NCBI GenBank assembly: GCA_028564705.1
Contig: JAPXFQ010001676.1
Coordinates: 589,501-653,500 of the forward strand
DNA length: 64,000 nt
Origin: Apricaphanius iberus
Taxonomy: Eukaryota; Chordata; Actinopteri; Cyprinodontiformes; Aphaniidae
Reading direction: 5' to 3'
Program-made: the position numbers and the translations under genes
Shown here: positions 22,219 to 35,444 of the stretch, one piece after another
Numbering within the stretch: position 1 is the stretch's first letter
How the letters are laid out: each line of letters starts with the position of its first letter
The notes under the pieces: model-generated
The model's database searches: none
Told to the model about the DNA's origin: nothing
Seen by the model: the letters and a program-made list of their open reading frames with translations, nothing else

Positions 22219-22554
22219 TGTCACAAACCTTCTGCTTATTTTAGCATGCAAACTTCATTTGACCCAGGGATGTTTGTATACAGACACTCTGACTCTACAA
22301 ACTGTGGTAAGCAACACTGACATCAACACCACATAACACCTTGACAGCTAGAATCTGCTCAACTGGTTTGAGCACTTTAATTTATTTGAGAAGCTTTAAA
22401 AATGAAAGGTAATTTAATTCAGCAGACACACGTTTTAATTATACTAATTCAGGACTTTGGGCATGTACAGTATTAGGCCATCTTAAACTTACTGAAAAAC
22501 AGTTTCACAGATTTTGTTTTCTGTCTGGTGAATTAAAAAAAACAAACAGCCTAC
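20325..22554. other. Unique AT-rich DNA with a TG microsatellite
   Basis: No gene recognised. A (TG)n tract lies at about 22171-22219 and is the only clear repeat. The short frames across it come from the microsatellite. Confidence 0.5.
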
Positions 22555-22745
22555 GGTTTTTCTGGATGGAGTTTACATGTTCCTCCTGTGGGTTCTCTTT
22601 GGGTACTCTGACTTTCTGTTACAGTCCAAAAAACATGAATTGGTCTCTCAAAAGCGATCTGTTACCCCGCCCCTCGCCCGATTACCACTGAAGATAGCCA
22701 CGCACCCCCTGCGACCCTTTGAGCATATGTGGATTGGATGATGGA
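22555..22745 (+). mobile_element. tRNA-derived SINE fragment
   Basis: It carries the diagnostic 'ggagtttacatgttcctcc' block, a 'gggttctctttgggtactctg' equivalent and 'cagtccaaaaaacatgaa', then a degraded end with 'tggattggatgatgga'. This is the same family as 13541-13892, with the polymerase III head missing. Confidence 0.65.
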
Positions 22746-23297
22746 CTTACTTCTTTTTTTTTTCAACTGTTTTGATTTTGTGATCAACAAAAAGGAAAAT
22801 CTTGCGCACAGCACTTTATTCAACTGAAATTAGTTGTAAAAATGTGTTAAAATATTTGAAACAAAAGAAAACCTATTAAAGTTTTTCATTGCCTCACCCT
22901 TTCCCAACAATAAGCTTTAAAAATGACAAGAACAATGGTTATAATTTTCTGTGTTTTTTTATTTTATTTCTGTTAGATAATTTAATTTCAACAGTTCAAG
23001 GCAATCTTTGAGATATTTTTTCCCCATAATGAGCCATGTATTTTCGAAGTTTATTTTTTTTCTTTTAATGGCTTGCACTTAATCTTTTTTTTTTGTTTCC
23101 TGCTGTTGTAATGTTTGAAAAACAGGGTGTAGCATTCACATCGGAAGGTATCCGGGTACTATCAAGAGTTGCATTACAATAGAATTCCTCTTGCCAGGTT
23201 AGGTTATGTTGAAAGTTATCATATGCTAGAATTTAGAAAACCTGACTTAAAAATAAATGCATATACTGTACCTAGTGTTATATAAAGCTCTAAAATC
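22746..23297. other. Non-coding DNA
   Basis: AT-rich with T-runs near 22753 and 23084. Nothing recognisable. Confidence 0.4.
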
Positions 23298-23720
23298 TAC
23301 AGTGCTGTGAAATAAAATGTCTTCCACCCAAGCAAAACACCTTTGTTTTGCATATTTGTCACATGAATAATTAGAAAATTTCTAATATCAAAACAAGAGA
23401 GTATAATTAAGCAGCAAGAGAAGGGGAATAACTATTCAAAACAACCTGCACCTATGTGACAAATGGAACTTGATGGTTTCAACAACTGCTGTCAAAGTTT
23501 TGCAAAAACTGGCAATGAGTACCTTATATTTTTATAGAGGAATATTCGTTCACTTTTCCTTACAGAGTTATCATATTTCAGTCACATCACGAAGTTTTAG
23601 GGCATGAGGGGTTTGTTTAACATCCTGCCACAGCATCTCTTTCAGATTTAAACCCAGGCCTCGACCAGGCCTCTCCAAACCTTATTTTATTTTGTATTGC
23701 TATTCAGTGATTGCCTTTCT
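23298..23720. mobile_element. Decayed Tc1/mariner-like element, left end
   Basis: A TA dinucleotide (23298-23299) is followed by CAGTGCTGTGAAA, a common fish Tc1-like terminus. Further blocks of the same family follow: 'gcatatttgtcac' (23350), 'ggcaatgag' (23510) and 'ctgccacagcatct' with 'caggcctctcc' (23621-23680). No open transposase frame remains and the other end is not visible. Confidence 0.6.
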
Positions 23721-25670
23721 GGTGTGATAGGTTTAATTTTTTTTTTTAAGTAGAGGTAGCATTTTTTTTCAAACTTTGCTGTGTTGATGTTTTTTTGAGT
23801 TACTAACTTTGAAGGAACTCCCAGCTCATCCTGATACTATTTATCAGCTTTATTCAGAAGGTGAAAAGATATACACTGTTTTTCAAAGCTTTCATATTTT
23901 ACACACGAAGAGGAGCAACATTTATTTCTAAAGGACTTAATTTGTAAAATTAGAGATATATCCTATAGTGTGATCTCAGCCAGGTTCATAAAAAGTGGTT
24001 GAGTCTAGTTGGGCAATGATCATTTGATAACTAACTATATATATATATATATAATTTTTGGGGTATAATGATATTAAACTTTTAATTTTGATTGACAAGA
24101 GCCTATACCAAAGTTGTAGAAAGGCAGAGACTTATTCACAATACCTGATGCTGCATTTAATAGTTTTAATAATTATTGACGTAGATATAGATTGTCATTC
24201 ATCATGATTTTGTTAAAGCTTTTGCAAAAGTGAATCTGACATTTTAAAGATAATTTCAAAATCTGCTTCTGGATCATTTTAAGTGAGCTCAGGCTCAGAG
24301 GAGGCAGTCTCCTCTTGTTTTTACAAGTGATGAACAGTGCACACTGCCAACTGTGCTCAGACATTTCCTTTAATCTATGCAGTGATGAGTATCTCTGAGC
24401 TGTTTCTCTTTTTAATGCAGCACCAACAGATATTCAAATATCACTTGCTCAACCACTGAGTTTTCATCTGAAAGCATGTCTTTTTTAAATATAATTTGTA
24501 TCTTTAGTATATTTAGGTTTCAATCTTGACTTATTGAAGATTGTCACATTCTCCTTATCACAGCGTGAGTTTTATGATCACCTTCCTTTTATAGTCTGTT
24601 TAGCTTTATGTAGGGTTGTTGTCCAGTTTGAAGGAGAGTCATTGTACAAGTCTAAAATCTTTGTAAGCCTGTATTACCTTTTCTTTAAGTATTATCCCAT
24701 GCTTAGCTTCACAAAACATGGAAATACAAATGGTTCTGGCACACATCAATATTTTCTAAGGTGTATGTTGAGAGACTGGTATAGTGAAGGCTAAAGACCG
24801 CTTCTCTATTTAGCTTCATCCATCTTTCCAGCTCTGAGCACTTTCTTTGTGTCTGCTGAAAGGAAATTTTCTCAGTGGCATAATGCTGCAACTATAATGC
24901 TATGCTGTTAGAAAAATACAATAAAGTACAGGCAGAGGATTGCCAGCCACTTACTGTAATTTTTAAAGTAGCCCCACTTTGCTTTAATTACAGTTTTACT
25001 GTAATTTTCTTTTGCAGGTTTCTTGTAATAAAGCCAGACACACACAAGGTGAAGGTAATAGTTGAAGGGTGTCAGAGTAAAAAAGGATTTTTGTTTGTGA
25101 ATACATTTTCAAAACAATATACGTCAGTTTCATACCTTTTTTACAACTTTCAAATAATGCATGTCTTTGTGCTGGTCTGTAACAAAACATCTCAACTAAA
25201 GCAGTTGAAGTTTGCGGTTGTACAAAATTCAAGGGGTAGGAATATTTTTCTGACTTCCTATATACTAGGTATTGCATATGTAAAAAAACATCTACATCAG
25301 CATCATCAAACAAATGTAATTACTGTTGACAGGGTTAAGCACTCGTCCACATTCAGAGGTTACTGCAGCAATCCTAAAATAAAGCTTTAATTTGACTTCT
25401 GTTCTTTATCTTTTTTGTTAATACAATTTCCCAAAAATAAATGGCATTTCAAGAGTTACTGCATGTCATCATTTTTGAGTAAGTTAAAGGCCACACGAGT
25501 GATAACAAAGACAACTGCAATCCTTTTATACCAGGGGTTTGTAGTACTAGCAGCAGACTTTCATAATCACAGAGCTCAGTTTGGAACAGAGACAGTAGCG
25601 GTTGCCTAGGTATTAGAGATGATATTTTGGAAAATAAACCTGTTAGGGGCCAAATAATTATTTTGCATTT

Positions 25671-25720
<50 letters not shown>

Positions 25721-26938
25721 TGCATTTTTAGAAAACAGGATGAGCAAACAGTCTTTTCAAAATGTCTCATATTTGCGAATAAAAAGAAAGGGATTCTTGA
25801 TATAAAGTAACATCTTTGCTGATGTTTAAAGACTGAAAAGATATGAGGAATACATTTGTTTTTTTACTTTTTTATTAACATTTTTGCTATAACCTTTCTG
25901 CCCTGCAACTTAACATCTCACATATCTTTCTCCTCAATCTCCCACGTCCTCCCTCCCTTTCCACATGATCTTGATCGGTGTGCTTCTCAATGCCACCTCC
26001 TTCCCGACTACCTCTGCCTCAGTTTGCTCCCCAATTACAAAGCGCTGTCAGCAGGGTTGTCAGTGTTGCACTGAGGAATGCAGGATAGGCAGACACATGG
26101 CTGTTTGATCATTCTCTGCACATCCCAGCAGAAAGCCACCCTGGATAAGCACACACTTTACAGATAATGTCCTTGTATCATTTAAATGTTAATAGGTTTT
26201 CTATGGGCTCAAACCTACATTTATTATCGTGCAAATTAGCCAATTTCAGCATATCTGTGCCGTCGTTAGAGCTGGCATGTTTAGTTGTCTGAACATAATT
26301 AGAATTATTGTGCTGCAAGGGGGAGAGAAGAAGATGGTGGGCAAGAAAAGGGAAGAGAAAGAGCTCACTGCTTGTTCTATGTGGAGTGGGACAAGCTCTT
26401 TGGTGAAAGTTTCCTTTTAGAGAAAAAAGAAACATTCTCATCCCACAGATTTCTAAGTGCCCCTAATTTTCCAGCCATTAGGATTTTTCCTCTCTTCAGG
26501 CAGGATTATAGGAATGTTTTGGCTCCATCAAGAAGTTATTCTGGTGAAAGTGGATGGTGGAAAAGCAACAAAAAACTGCCTGACAATATTGTACAACAGG
26601 GTTGTGATATGTTCAACTAGAAAATACAACTGTAGCTCAATTATCACCCCCCCAGACGGTGATATGGATTGCCCCCAAAATCTAATCACTTGTTTCCGAC
26701 CCTACTGCAGGCATTTCCTGAAATTTTCATTAAAATTCATCTTTAACTTTTGATTTATATTTCGAACAGACAGACACACTAGAAAACAGACAAACCCTGT
26801 CAAAAATATAATCTCCTTGGCCGAGGTAATAATGCTAAACAAATTCCTTTCTATATCGAGGATCTTCTTAAGGGAGCTTCCAGGTTGTCATAATGAATAA
26901 ATTCTTCATTATGCAGCAAAGCTATGATGACTGTTTGT
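23721..26938. other. Non-coding DNA with an AT microsatellite
   Basis: It includes an (AT)n tract at 25674-25719 and short AT repeats near 24036-24052. The longest frames (for example 24902-25390) lack recognisable domains and have AT-biased composition. No gene is supported. Confidence 0.5.
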
Positions 26939-27275
26939 TACAGTGGGGAGAACGGGTATTTGATACACTGGTTATTTCTGAATTTTCCCCACTTACAAAG
27001 CATGTAGAGGTCTGCAATTTGTATCAAAGGTACTCTTCAATTGAAAGGGACATAATTTAAAACAAACATGAAGAAAATCACAGCGGATTATTTTTAAATA
27101 ACTAATTTCCATTTTATTGCATGACATAAGTATTTGATAAATCAGAATTCAATATTTGGTACAGAAACCTTTGTTTGCAATACAGAGATCAGACGTTTTC
27201 TGGAGTTCTTCACAAATTTTGCACACACTGCAGCAGGGATTTTGGCCCAGTCCTCCACATGGATAATTTAAAATC
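26939..27275. mobile_element. Tc1/mariner-like element, one end
   Basis: TA (26939-26940) is followed by CAGTGGGGAGAACGGGTATTTG, the terminus of a widespread fish Tc1-like family. The rest of the family's terminal region follows, including 'gcatgtagaggtctg', 'attgcatgacataagtattt' and 'tttggtacagaaacctttg', then 'cacactgcagcagggatttt' near 27225. It breaks off near 27275 without a transposase frame or second terminus. Confidence 0.75.
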
Positions 27276-30200
27276 AGAATATAACATCCGACCAGTAAGA
27301 ATATTTTTTTTTTCATACATAAATGTGAGCATAACCTTTGAACTAGTATGTCTAACAGCTGCTTAAGCATTTTTAAACAGCCTTTTTTAAATAAAGGTTT
27401 GTTAGACAGGTACTTTTAATCTAACAAACAAGCTAACAAATATTCTAATTTATATAATGATTATATATCATTAATAAAGCCAAGATATATGCCCTGATTA
27501 ATGTAATGTTAAGCTGGATACAGGGGTGTGCTCCGCTGGGACAACATTTTGATAAACAGTGCATTGCATTAAATATTCTGATGACTTTTGTGGATATAAA
27601 TGAACAGTATTCAGACATGAAATGACCAAACGTAATACAAGTCTATAGTACATAATCATACATGTGTAGAGCACCAGAGCTCTGGGGACCCTGGGCCTGG
27701 TAAGTCTGTTCAGAAATACATCCCTGCTTTTAACTAGACATTTACCTGCATAGGTATTGCTGGTATAGCATACTGAGACTAAGGGTACTACAGCCATACC
27801 AATACAGGTCAGTAGGTGCTAATTATAATACTCAAAAGTAACTAGGAATTCATTAGTAGCCTAACCATTGACTAAAGGGCATGAACAAGGAGACATTCAT
27901 ATTTTCTGAAAAATATGCAACATTTATTTTAAATAGTGATCTCATGTATGTGTTATTTAGAGAATGTTTATTTCAAAAACATGAGGTTTGCATATTTTTA
28001 AATCCTCTGCATTGTTTTCATGTTCTGATACAGGTGTCCCAAACCACTATCAGCACCTGATTATTCATGCTGTAGCAGCAGCTGTAAATCCTATCCTGAC
28101 AACTGCTTCTAATTTAATCATTAAAGCTGCTACATGATGGCATGTTTCTCCAAGACTGGATTAAAAAAAGAACAACTGTGTAAGAAGTGATATTCAGTTT
28201 TTTGCCAGATACCAGACGCCACTGAATTTCTAAAGTCACAGGACAACTTAACTTGTACAACATCGACTAAATTTCCATAAATTATTTATTATACTTATTT
28301 ATTTATTCATGTATTTAAAATAAATAAATAAATATAAGGACAATGATCAATGAGGATTTACCCAGCTTTGCAGTCACGTTAAGGATTTTGTCATTCTCCT
28401 TTGCAATCTCCCATAGGTGATGTGAATCACGCTGTTTATGCTTTTATGACCTCCCCTTTTAGCACAAACATTGCTTTCTGTTTCATGGAGATCGGCCCAA
28501 CTCTCCTTGAATCAGCATAATCTCAGGCCTCCAGACTTTTGAAAGCCGTAAACGTTTTATGAGTGAAGGGTCGGCTTTAGGAATAGGAATAAATGTCTCC
28601 GCAGTGGATATGGGGCAGGGACACTGGTGAATCAAACTAACATCTTTCCCATATCTAAAAGGGGCTTTAAATGTCAGAAACTCCTGAAGACACAGGTGGA
28701 GGCCTTACAATAATATCATCGAAGACCCTTCAGAAAGGTTAGCTTTGGCCATGGAGGATGTACAACATTTCAAACTGGAGTTACATGAAGAAGAAAAAAA
28801 AATGGAATTAGAGACACAGATTTTCAGATCACGAAGTAAGAAGACATAGACAAACATAGACATCGATTTAAACAATGCTTGATTTGCACTAAGAGAACCA
28901 AAGTATGCTAAGATGATGTCTTCCACAACATTATATCTCTGTCACTGGCTGTCTGAATCATTTATACAAGGCAAAAATGATCCATGTATTCTAGTTGTTT
29001 ACGCCAAATGCTAACCCTAAAATCCCAATTGTTGAAGCTAAAATCAAGATTTATGGGTCCAGTTAGCCTTGTGTTTAAAATGAGTTAAACAGGTGAGCCT
29101 AAGATAATGACTGGTGAGTTTATGCTCCAAACAGCATCAGTGTTGATAAAGCAGAGGTCACTATAATGTTCCTTTACATGTCCTTAAAATCATTTATGGA
29201 AGCTAAGCAAATTACTCTGTTTGATTTCTATCTGTCAAAATTAAGTCATTCTTATCTGCTTTCAGAGCATAATCAGAACTGGAACTTGCCTGAAACTGAA
29301 TTATTACTGGATCAAACTGGACCCTACACTGTTTGATCAAATATAAATATTACTATAGCTGAAATAACTTGGACTACTGTGACTTTTTGCCAGTGAAATG
29401 TTTTTGTAGTTGCTAGAGAAAATGCCGGCCTGTTGTAAAAAACATATCTAATGCATAGTTTGTAACGCACAATTTTCTCACTTAACTTGTTAATAAACTG
29501 TAGTTTGATCTTGTACTAATATATTTTTTCCTCCATAGGCCAGTATTCCTAGTACATGCCTGAGCACAGCATTCAATATTTGGGTTTGTATGTCACAATG
29601 CAATGAATTTCTAAAAGCTGCCCACAGAGACATCATACCATGCCAACATAGCAGCCAGATCTGAATATCTGGCAGATAATCAATAGATGAGTACAAACAA
29701 AGAGAGACACAGCAAATTTGAAATCCAAGAAGATGTATAAAAGACGGTTCATTGTGTAAAGAGGTCAGTATCAGATTATTTTGTCATAGCTCAAAACCCT
29801 CAGATGTCAATCATCCCCCTGCAAAGCAGTAGATAACCTACCTCATAGCCACCCCCCCCACCAACACACACACACACACACACATTTTTCTTTTCTGTCT
29901 GGAGTGCACTTGTCTCTTCTCCTTCTTTGCACTCACCCTTTTTGTGTTTTCCTGTCTCAAACTGTCTTTTTCAAATCCACTGTCTACCTGTCTTATGACT
30001 GTTTCTCGATTATCCTGTCATTTTTTTCAACTCTTCTTCATCCAGCTTGTTCAACATTTTGCTACATTCCCATGATATCTTGTTCACTTTTCTTCTCCGA
30101 ATCTGCTAAGATCATTCTTTACATCTCCACTACTTTGATTTCTTTACAATGGTCTGGAATAACACTCCCCTCTCTGCTGTCGCTGTGTGCCTGAGCTCAA

Positions 30201-31305
30201 ATCACTTGTCATCACATTTTATCTGGTTCTCAAGACGTTGCAGCAATAACTAGCCCATTGAAGGCCATCTGTTAGCTGATCTGACAGTGCTGGAACACTG
30301 GCAGTGGCCACGGGCACTGGCAAAGTAAGCTGACTCACTATGGCAATGAAACCACACATCCAAGCAGACAGCCAGCTTTCACACTGTTTATAAACAGTCC
30401 GATGTTCCTTTCGGGTCCCTAGCAAGAAAGCTTAAGCTTGAATGTGGTTTTTGATTAAGTGGATTGATATAGGAAGAGCTCCAGCACCCATTTTGTCCTA
30501 CAAATGTCATGTTGATTGAAAACATCAAAGTGAAACATTGTAAATGGTAGTTTCAACAAAGCCAAATTGTCCTGCATTTGTTCAGGTCTGTTCTGCTTCA
30601 GTTTTTAAGATGTTAAAATACGTTTCCAATATTTCGTGCTGTGTGACGTTTCTATTTTATACATTACATTTTTTAAAAGGACAAACATATTGTTGCAATT
30701 CAGGTATTTATACTTTCTCGAGGACTATGAAATAATTTGAGAGACTGAATTTTGATTTTACTTTTCTGTGAGAGCTTGGAGCTAAAGCAACCACCAGCTG
30801 TTCATTTTATGCATAGTTGCCAAGCTAATTACCAATTGAGCAGGGGCTCCATGCTGCCGACTTAGTGCCCATCTCCTCTCCCCTAACAAATGCAACAATA
30901 CAAAATAATAGGGTCTTGGTGTATGGGAAATTTGGGGTGGGGGTAAGGTTGCAGTCATTAGTCCCCCTTATTACCATTAAATTTGAACAAACAGGATTTG
31001 CGCTTAATTTCTTGCTTTGCCTCTAAGACTGTTATTGTCAAAAAGAGGGTCATACAAAAATAACAGTCAGATACTGGTTGAATTTTTCTTAGACAAAATG
31101 GCAGAAGGACTCACTCATTGCAGATTTTGATTATTCTTAAACAATGCCTGCTACCCATAAATTATAGAATTTCGATGCATAACCCATTCCGTGTAAACTG
31201 TTAGTTTTAAGCAATAGGCCTTGAGCCTACAGTTAATATCCTTACAAATAAAGTGAAGCAGAAGGCAAACTTTAAAAAAAGGGATTTCTGATAGGTTTCT
31301 TTCTG
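27276..31305. other. Non-coding DNA, possible conserved elements
   Basis: No coding region recognised. There is a (CA)n tract at about 29858-29884. Non-repetitive stretches of balanced composition, notably 27990-28140, 28360-28640 and 30770-30890 (with gctaattaccaattgagca), look like candidate enhancers with homeodomain-type cores. This is inference only. Confidence 0.4.
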
Positions 31306-31700
31306 TAACAACTTGATTTTTACCACTTGTCCATAGAGGCCAGATTTATTGAGTTCACTACTAACAGTTGCCCTTTTTATTTATCATCCTAACAAGGCCA
31401 TGGGTTTCAGTACCCTCTCAAGAGTAATTTTGAACTGCTTTGCCGATTCTTCAGGAAATGGTCTCCTTGCCTGACATAATAGTTGTTGCCAAGGAGCATT
31501 CCCACATCATCATGCTGCCAGCACCATGCCTCACAGTGCGGATCGTGTGTTTGTGGTGATGTGCAGTGTTCGGTGTCTGCCAAACATCTTGTCTGATGGC
31601 TCAATTTTGGTCTCATCAGACAAAAAAAAAAAAAAAACTTCTTTCACTTGACCATTGAGTTTCCTTTTTCGCAAACTACTAAAGTCTTGATATTAGATTT
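31306..31700. mobile_element. Tc1-like transposon fragment
   Basis: Blocks typical of one fish Tc1-like family follow each other: 'cttgtccatagaggccagat' (31327), 'catcatgctgccagcaccat' (31508), 'gtggtgatgtgcagtgt' (31554) and 'ttttggtctcatcagac' (31605). They are antisense to the transposase, so the element runs on the minus strand. Stops and gaps show heavy decay. Confidence 0.65.
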
Positions 31701-31779
31701 TTTTTAAAGGGGCTATTCTCATTAAAGCTCTCTCATAAACCTTTGATTGAAAAAGGACCTGCGAATCCGCTCACATATA

Positions 31780-32110
31780 TTATACACTTTTAGTAACCAC
31801 AGACAGGCGGACCACCGGCCAGCATTATAGTTGGTGTCTTGGCGGGCGACCTACGCAGGATACTGGCTCATAAAACTGGGCCTGTCAACGCAGTGAGGGC
31901 CCAGTTTCCCGGCTGTAGGGGTCCCAGCTCCACCTGAGGTCAGGCTGAACACGTAATGCGATCAGCTTGGAAACTAGAGTCCATTTGCAGCTGCGCTTAA
32001 CAACCTGGGCTTGAGATGGCGCTCCGAGAATGTTGTGATGATGTTGAAGACAGCATGTCGAAGGGGAAATGTCCGGGGCTCTTAAAGGGACATGCAGCTA
32101 ATTTCAAGAC
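31780..32110. other. GC-rich unclassified block with hairpin
   Basis: It is clearly more GC-rich than its surroundings and may be an old element or a regulatory block. A 10-bp inverted repeat, aaactgggcc / ggcccagttt, lies near 31878-31915. There is no coding evidence. Confidence 0.35.
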
Positions 32111-32725
32111 ATTAATTTCGGACACGCTATGAGTGCAACATTTCAAAAAGGTAATATATCTAATTTGTTGAACTTACAGATCAATTTACAGTAATATTAT
32201 TGCTGTACTATACCAGAGAAGAACTTGCCACCCACTCTTTAAAGTTTTTTTGTGTCATTTCTTTGTTAAAAAAAAACCTGAATTGTTAGTCATTGCTGAC
32301 TTGTAAATTTAATAAGAAGAGTAAAAAATCCATAGGTTGAATATTTTTTATAGGCACTCTACACATGCTTCTCACACTGCCACTAAGTACACAAGGCTAA
32401 AATAGACCTCAAGCAAGCCAATGCCGGCAAGGCAATGCTAACCTATTTAGTTTACTTGATTTGACAATTACCTTGCCAGTGGAGTGGCTGACAGGCTGCA
32501 TATTGATTTTCTTTTTTTTGAAACTGGAAATCACATCACAAAACATTATAATCAGTGCTCCTATAATTGTGTTATTTACAAGTGGCTGCTTTTAATCACA
32601 GCTCAATACATGATGGTACATATTAAAAGTGTTGTTGGAAAGCTAAAACAATAGCTGACTCCAATATCAAATCTAATTAGTTCATTTTCTTCAAGATGTA
32701 AATTTAAAGAGGTGTTGAGATCCTG

Positions 32726-33640
32726 GGCCCGTATCCCTAAAGATTCTGAGAATCCTCTCAGAGAGCTCCTAACTTAACCTAAACATTCCTTGCCAGGAGT
32801 TTTAGCTTAGAAGTGATTCCAGAACATTTTCAGTGAACTCTGAGCAAGGGATGAATGGAAAATCCTATCTTAGTGAGGAGGTCTGGTTGACCCCGTTGCT
32901 AGGTATGAGTCATCATTCAAAAGCTGTGATTGGTTGATCCTACAAGTTTGATGAAAATTGACTTTTGGTGATAATGAGCAAAGGATGTACCCTCAAATCA
33001 ATAAACATAATTATACACTCTAATATTATGCAGACTGTAACTGTAAATAATATTTCACATTCAAGAAAATATCTGGAAAATGAATAGTAAGCTGTAGGGG
33101 TTATAGCCTAACATTAGAATCTAAAATATGTGAAAACTTAAGCTCATTAGAACCTGTTCAAATAATGATTTGTGTCTTATTTGCTCATATTAATATCCTA
33201 GCTGGCATATTTGGTACTTTCACTCCCATATGGAACCCATTGAAAACAAGATGGCCTATCTCAAGTGGCTGTCCTTAATGAAGTATAAATTGCAACGTTA
33301 CAACAGTGGTCTTAACGAGGGTAACACGTCTCAACTTTTATCAATGTCTGTGATTGCTGGATGGTCTATTTATGAAGGCTTGTTAACAAATATCCTACAA
33401 ACACAGCTGCTTAGGGGAACTCCTAAGCCACTAAAAGTCCTCTTCCCTGCTCATAGCAAATCTCGCCTTAGGAGCCCTTTTAAACGCTAGGAATCTTGAG
33501 GAATAGCTTTTATATTAAAATGGGATTTTCGTGTCACTACTAGCGGAAATTCTTAGAAAACGTCATGACTCTGAGAATATTCTTTGAATTTGGCTGCTAG
33601 GAGCCACTTTTTGCACAATAGTTCTTTAGGGATACGGGCC
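32726..33640. mobile_element. PIF/Harbinger-like MITE with 3-bp target duplication
   Basis: The termini are perfect 18-bp inverted repeats, ggcccgtatccctaaaga at 32726-32743 and its complement at 33623-33640. CTG directly flanks both ends (32723-32725, 33641-33643), which fits the 3-bp target duplication of Harbinger-type elements. The 915-bp interior has no transposase and would depend on an autonomous relative. Confidence 0.75.
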
Positions 33641-33643
33641 CTG

Positions 33644-34689
33644 GTCTTCTATCAGATACTGAGATTCATAGTTGTCAAAAATAAAATTAGTTTTGGTGTC
33701 TAAAGCATATCATATATAGATGTGCAATTTGTCTGTTACCAAATCTGGCTGCTTTTAACACGTAATCTAATGTGGTGAATGTGAAATCGCTTGGAAGCTC
33801 TTTGCAATCATCATTAACAATGGATCTTAGAAAATGCAGTCCTTTTATGCAGTGATTTTGGAGAAACAGTATAAAAGGTTTAATTACACACTGCTATACT
33901 ATCAGTGTTCACACAGTGCTTCCATGGTTTCACCTATTTATAGGATAATAAACATTAAAGATAAAATTAAATAATATAAAGTGCAATCACAGTTAAATAG
34001 ACATCAGTGAAACAGTTGTTCAATTATGTTTACATGTTGCATTCGAAGATGAAACATGACTATAGATATAAAACATTGCACACTGAAAGGAAAAATCAGG
34101 GCTAATATACTTACCCAAACACTGTAAATTGTGTATTTAGGCATGTGACTAGCATTTCTAATCTAACACTGCCTTTTATTTTTATAGAAATTTGATCTGT
34201 TAAAGTCCCTCATGTGAAAAAAAGGCATAATTCATGTCATTAAAGCATTAAATGGGCCGAAAAGTCTCATTAACAATTTTCATTATTAGAGTCCCAGTAA
34301 TTTCAGTTCAATGTTTTTTTTCTGTTTCTGTAAGGTCTGCACAGTGGTGAAGATGGTAGCTAGGTTGCCTTTCAGTAAAAAGGTTGTGTTTAGTCTTTAT
34401 TGAGATTTGCTATTTGTTGTGGTGTTATCTCCTATTAACAGAAAAATAAACTGATAAAAAGTGTCTTGAGCACTAGAAGAGCAGCAACCTTTAAGTCGAC
34501 TGGGTCACAGTAAGCAGGAAGCATAGTTAAATCCCCGCTAATGGGTCACCACCAACCTGTCTGTGGATGTTGGTCTCCCACCTGCTCCCTCATCTGATTA
34601 GTGATGACATGTTTAGCCACTTCTGGTTGTTTGTGTGGTGTACTAAAAATGATGTGGACTACATTGATAATTAGAAAACATTTCAGGGA
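33644..34689. other. Non-coding DNA
   Basis: AT-rich unique sequence, no gene or repeat recognised. Confidence 0.45.
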
Positions 34690-34890
34690 AAACCTGGTTT
34701 GAGTCGGAAAAATGGTATCAATCCCACCTTGTACGGCACATCCCTTTTCTCTAGAAATTTGGCCAAATTTATGAGTTCTATAAAATGCTGATAATTCAGC
34801 CAGGGCCGTTTGGTTGCCCTAAGCAAAAGTGTTTGAGGTATCCCTCCTGAACCGGTATTTGCCTTTTTCATCTGGTGGTTGCAAATTAAG
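34690..34890 (+). mobile_element. Possible LINE ORF1-end remnant
   Basis: One plus-strand frame reads LSRKNGINPTLYGTSLFSRNLAKFMSSIK. This resembles the DGIHPT...-type end of the esterase domain in another fish LINE ORF1 family. It is short, and without a search the assignment is weak. Confidence 0.35.
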
Positions 34891-35074
34891 GCTCATGAAG
34901 ACAACATATTTTAGCCGTTTTTCCACTAACAGAACTTCAGGATAGTTTAACTGGACCTTTCCAATACCCACGTGTGTCCACTTCATTGGGCTGGGCCAAC
35001 AGGGGAGCTTTAGGGACCATTTCAGGAAGTAACAGTGTACCTGAATATAGGTATGTACTCAGAAACACATTGCA

Positions 35075-35342
35075 GGGTGGCCTTTCATTGTGGGCAGTAT
35101 AAGGTACACCTGTGCACAAACATGATGTCAGATCAGAATCTTGATGTGGCACACCTGTGAGGTGGGATCGATTATCTCAGCAAAGCAGAAGTGCTCACTA
35201 TTACACATTTAGACTGATTTGTGAACAATTTTTGAGAGAAATGGTAATATTGTGTATCTGGAATGAATTTTAGATCTTTAAGTCCATCTCATGAAAAATG
35301 GGAACAGAAACAAAGGTGTTGCGCTTATGTTTTTGTTGAGTG
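35075..35342 (-). mobile_element. Tc1-like element end, minus strand
   Basis: Read on the minus strand from 35342 it begins CACTCAACAAAAACATAAGC, next to a TA dinucleotide (35343-35344). It follows the terminal region of a common fish Tc1-like family, including 'cccatttttcatgagatgga' and 'cccacctcacaggtgtg', until about 35075. The transposase is absent, so it is a truncated copy. Confidence 0.65.
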
Positions 35343-35444
35343 TACTTCAGCAAACCTGACATAGACGCCTGGGAGGTGAGAAAAGGTGACTGAGCTGGTT
35401 GCTGTTATTAGTATACAATATTAAGATATATTCAGTGAGTATTG

